A stretch of 42,518 bases of DNA, from positions 1 to 42,518 of the forward strand of contig DATIFQ010000475.1 of NCBI GenBank assembly GCA_035455185.1, in the 5' to 3' direction. Shown one piece after another: positions 40,441-42,518 of the stretch; position 1 is the stretch's first letter; each line of letters opens with the position of its first letter. The notes beneath the pieces were generated by a model. The model did no database searches. It was given only the letters and a program-made list of their open reading frames with translations, and had not been told where the DNA came from. A program made the position numbers and the translations under genes. The DNA is from JAEHDI01 sp035455185 (lineage in GTDB: Bacteria > Acidobacteriota > Terriglobia > Bryobacterales > Bryobacteraceae).

Positions 40441-41196
40441 ATGAAAGGTGTCGTTCTGGCGGGGGGTACGGGGAGTCGCCTGTATCCTCTGACAAAAATT
40501 ACAAACAAACATCTGCTGCCGATCTATGACAAGCCGATGATCTACTACCCCATCCAGACGCTGGTGGATGCGGGTATTCAAGAGATACTGATCGTCACCG
40601 GCGGCAAGAACGCCGGCGACTTTCTGCGGCTTCTGGCAAACGGCAAGGAATTCGGTCTGAGCCACCTGAACTATACCTACCAGGAGGGCGAAGGCGGGAT
40701 CGCAGAGGCGCTGGGGCTCGCGGAGCACTTCGCCGATGGCGAGAAACTTTGCGTAATTCTTGGGGATAACCTCATCGAAGGCAGCATCCGCCACGCGGTG
40801 GACGACTTCCGGAGGCAGCCGAAAGGCGCCAAGGTCCTGTTGAAGGAAGTCCCCGACGCCCAGCGCTTTGGCGTTGCCGAACTGGTCGGCGACCGGATCG
40901 TCGGGGTCGAGGAGAAACCCCGAAAACCGAAATCGAACTACGCCGTTACCGGCTTTTATATGTACGATCCGACGGTGTTCGACAAGATCCGGACGCTGGT
41001 CCCCTCCGACCGCGGCGAACTCGAGATTACCGACGTCAACAACGCCTACGTCGGGGAAGGCACGATGAGCTTCGCATTCCTGGACGGCTGGTGGACCGAT
41101 GCCGGCACGTTCGACTCCCTGCTGCGCGCGGCCAATTTCGTGGCAAGGTCGCGCCATGCCCAGCCGGAACCGGCTGTGGCCGAAGCCACGGTTTAA
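40441..41196 (+). CDS. rmlA: Glucose-1-phosphate thymidylyltransferase (RmlA-type nucleotidyltransferase)
   Basis: A 251-residue sugar nucleotidyltransferase starting at ATG 40441, with GGAGGT just upstream. It makes dTDP-glucose from dTTP and glucose-1-phosphate. Key motifs are the nucleotide-binding loop GVVLAGGTGSRLYPLTKITNKHLLPIYDKPMIYYPI (1-38), the product-side region YQEGEGGIAEALGLAEHFA, ILGDNLIE, the sugar-binding EEKPRKPKSNYAVTGFYMYD and WWTDAGTFDSLL. It is shorter than the 290-residue enterobacterial RmlA and lacks its C-terminal allosteric extension, so it is the short form. It forms a dTDP-sugar pathway with the next gene. Confidence 0.9.
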   Translation: MKGVVLAGGTGSRLYPLTKITNKHLLPIYDKPMIYYPIQTLVDAGIQEILIVTGGKNAGDFLRLLANGKEFGLSHLNYTYQEGEGGIAEALGLAEHFADGEKLCVILGDNLIEGSIRHAVDDFRRQPKGAKVLLKEVPDAQRFGVAELVGDRIVGVEEKPRKPKSNYAVTGFYMYDPTVFDKIRTLVPSDRGELEITDVNNAYVGEGTMSFAFLDGWWTDAGTFDSLLRAANFVARSRHAQPEPAVAEATV

Positions 41197-41230
41197 GGCG
41201 CGCGGGTTAGACCTGCGGCAATCAGCAACA

Positions 41231-42271
41231 ATGAAGCTTCTGGTGACTGGGGGCGCCGGTTTCATCGGCTCCGCTTTTGTGCGGCTCATGATCGATGCCG
41301 GTGCGTCCGCCGACATCCTGAATCTTGATAAGCTGGCTTACGCCGGCAACCTGGAGAACCTTGTGGCGGTGGCCGGTCACCCACGCCACAACTTTGTCCG
41401 TGGTGACGTCTGCGACGCAGCGTGCGTGGAGGAACAAGTCTCCAGTTTCCGGCCGGACGCCATCGTCCACTTCGCGGCCGAATCGCACGTAGACCGGAGC
41501 ATTCTGTCGCCCGCGCCGGTATTCGAGACCAACCTCCGTGGAACGTTCACGCTCCTGGAGGCGGCGAGAAAGCATCATGTCCCCCGCTTCATCCAGGTCT
41601 CGACCGACGAGGTGTACGGAAGCATCGCGGAGCCGCTTGTGGCGGACGAGAAGTTCCCTCTGCGGCCGAGCAGCCCGTATTCCGCCTCGAAGGCCGGCGC
41701 GGACCTCTTGGCGCTGTCGTACTTCACCACATACCGCGTTCCAGTAATTGTGACGCGTGCGTCAAACAACTACGGTCCCTACCAGTTTCCAGAGAAGCTG
41801 ATTCCGCTCATGATCGCCAACGCGATTGCAGACCGCCCGCTGCCGATTTACGGCGACGGACTTCAGGTACGCGACTGGCTGTTTGTGGACGACCACTGCC
41901 GCGCTGTCCGGGCGGTCCTCGAAAAAGGACGCGACGGCGAGGTCTACAACATCGGCGGCAACTGTTCCTTGCCGAACCGGGAAGTGGTACGCCGGATTCT
42001 GGCGGCGGCTGGTAAGCCCGAAACGCTGATGACTCCGGTGGAAGACCGGCCGGGACATGACCGCCGCTACGCCCTCACCAGCGAGAAGCTTATTCGGGAA
42101 ACAGGCTGGCAGCCAGAGGTCGGGTTCGAAGAGGGATTGGCCCGAACGATTCATTGGTATCTCGCGAATCAGGACTGGGTGCGCCACGTCCAGTCGGGCG
42201 AGTACCTTGAGTATTACACGCGGAATTACGGGGACCGGGCGCAGGAGCTTGCGCGGCTCAGGAAACGGTAA
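41231..42271 (+). CDS. rmlB: dTDP-glucose 4,6-dehydratase
   Basis: A 346-residue extended-SDR enzyme starting at ATG 41231. The NAD-binding glycine motif GGAGFIG is at 7-13. The catalytic T-D-E triad is in VSTDEVYGS (about 124-126) and YxxxK is YSASK (about 150-154). It converts dTDP-glucose to dTDP-4-keto-6-deoxyglucose, the shared precursor of rhamnose and other deoxysugars. The rest (RASNNYGPYQFPEKLIPLMI; DWLFVDDHCRAV) is textbook RmlB. It lies 34 nt after rmlA, and no rmlC or rmlD is in the window, though they may lie beyond it. Confidence 0.95.
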   Translation: MKLLVTGGAGFIGSAFVRLMIDAGASADILNLDKLAYAGNLENLVAVAGHPRHNFVRGDVCDAACVEEQVSSFRPDAIVHFAAESHVDRSILSPAPVFETNLRGTFTLLEAARKHHVPRFIQVSTDEVYGSIAEPLVADEKFPLRPSSPYSASKAGADLLALSYFTTYRVPVIVTRASNNYGPYQFPEKLIPLMIANAIADRPLPIYGDGLQVRDWLFVDDHCRAVRAVLEKGRDGEVYNIGGNCSLPNREVVRRILAAAGKPETLMTPVEDRPGHDRRYALTSEKLIRETGWQPEVGFEEGLARTIHWYLANQDWVRHVQSGEYLEYYTRNYGDRAQELARLRKR

Positions 42272-42276
42272 GTTCG

Positions 42277-42518
42277 ATGAAAGTGGCGATCGATGCCACG
42301 CCCCTTACGCTCTCGAGCGGTGGCATCGCACGATATACGGCGGAGTTGAGCGTCGCGCTCGCCTCACTGTTCCCCGAAGACGACTTCGTCCTCCTGTCCG
42401 ATCAGCCCTTCTCCATGCCGGCAGTGGGCGAAAAAAACGGGGACACTTCGGGCTTGCGCTACAGTGCCGCACACCTATCCAGGCGTGCAGACGTGTCCCC
42501 GGTTTTTTCGCACCCCCC
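42277..42518 (+). CDS. N-terminal fragment of a glycosyltransferase (GT4-like), interrupted by an inverted-repeat element
   Basis: Starting 5 nt after rmlB, the first 50 codons (MKVAIDATPLTLSSGGIARYT; ALASLFPEDDFVLLSDQPFS) match the start of GT-B fold glycosyltransferases of the GT4 type, which open with a K-V-A-I-D-A strand and a G-G-I-A-R-Y-T loop. From codon 51 on, the reading frame runs through an 84-bp inverted-repeat element (42428-42511), so the gene may be disrupted. The frame stays open to the window edge, so a full-length product cannot be judged. It continues the polysaccharide locus begun by rmlA-rmlB. Confidence 0.7.
   Translation, partial: MKVAIDATPLTLSSGGIARYTAELSVALASLFPEDDFVLLSDQPFSMPAVGEKNGDTSGLRYSAAHLSRRADVSPVFSHP
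42428..42511. mobile_element. 84-bp element with 19-bp terminal inverted repeats (MITE/REP-like)
   Basis: Left arm GCGAAAAAAACGGGGACAC (42428-42446) is complementary to right arm GTGTCCCCGGTTTTTTCGC (42493-42511) with one mismatch in 19. The 46 nt between carry no gene. The GGGGACAC/GTGTCCCC core with an A/T tract is a style shared with REP/MITE elements in several soil bacteria, although this family name is from recall. It lies inside the glycosyltransferase coding region, 7 nt before the window end. Confidence 0.7.

Noticed and set aside
1..42518. tRNA, rRNA, CRISPR or complete insertion sequence
   Set aside because: I looked for T-loop (GGTTCGA-type) strings with matching stems, repeat-spacer arrays and transposase motifs on both strands and found none that hold up.

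Overview
The window is a GC-rich, densely packed stretch of bacterial chromosome. It contains no rRNA, tRNA, CRISPR array, phage or complete insertion sequence that I can see. Gene content points to Acidobacteriota, probably a Solibacter/Bryobacter-like soil lineage. The signs are hrcA-grpE-dnaJ, a GldA/F/G-like ABC operon with a DUF4340 protein, a carboxypeptidase-regulatory/TPR lipoprotein-style protein, di-haem cytochrome c peroxidase, and many secreted versions of enzymes that are usually cytosolic. This placement is an inference from gene types and style, not from a phylogenetic marker comparison.

Layout. 1-1.6 kb: tail of a methyltransferase, a secreted beta-propeller-like protein and a stand-alone AraC DNA-binding domain. 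1.7-4.6 kb (minus): heat-shock operon hrcA-grpE-dnaJ with a clear sigma-70 promoter and a terminator but no recognisable CIRCE. 4.8-7.4 kb: small membrane protein, outer-membrane barrel, membrane-anchored YHS-like metal-binding protein, TPR protein. 7.6-18.9 kb: an accessory catabolic region with a Tat-exported enolase-superfamily enzyme, an HSL-type esterase and DJ-1/PfpI pair, a secreted GlcG-like protein, an 873-aa fusion of an Old Yellow Enzyme with a GltD-type iron-sulfur flavoprotein that is start/stop coupled to a secreted ADP-ribosylglycohydrolase, an FG-GAP protein, a cupin and a 737-aa secreted glycosidase-like protein. 18.9-21.6 kb (minus): recG-rsmD. 21.7-24.7 kb: exported Gfo/Idh oxidoreductase, Tat-exported alpha/beta hydrolase, fabI. 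24.7-31.2 kb: one promoter drives a six-gene run, ABC ATPase, permease, GldG-like, DUF4340, then NAD-salvage genes pncB and a nicotinamidase. 31.3-33.4 kb: rsfS, hpt, cytochrome c peroxidase. 33.5-36.7 kb: a ribbon-helix-helix plus small-protein pair that looks like a toxin-antitoxin module, a secreted unknown, hemH, and an AHSA1/ArsR pair with palindromic operators. 37.2-40.4 kb (minus): an alpha/beta hydrolase, a DUF1648-type membrane protein with its GntR/YtrA regulator, and the wreck of a sulfatase gene. 40.4-42.5 kb: rmlA-rmlB and the start of a glycosyltransferase, the beginning of a cell-surface polysaccharide locus, into which an 84-bp inverted-repeat element has inserted at the window end.

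How the genes work together. The housekeeping blocks (protein folding, rRNA modification and recombination, fatty-acid and NAD synthesis, purine salvage, haem) are conventional. The unusual theme is periplasmic chemistry: enolase-superfamily, Gfo/Idh, ADP-ribosylglycohydrolase, GlcG-like and hydrolase proteins all carry export signals. The most novel architecture is the OYE-GltD fusion coupled to the secreted ADP-ribosylglycohydrolase. The clearest evolutionary events are the sulfatase pseudogene and the terminal-inverted-repeat element.
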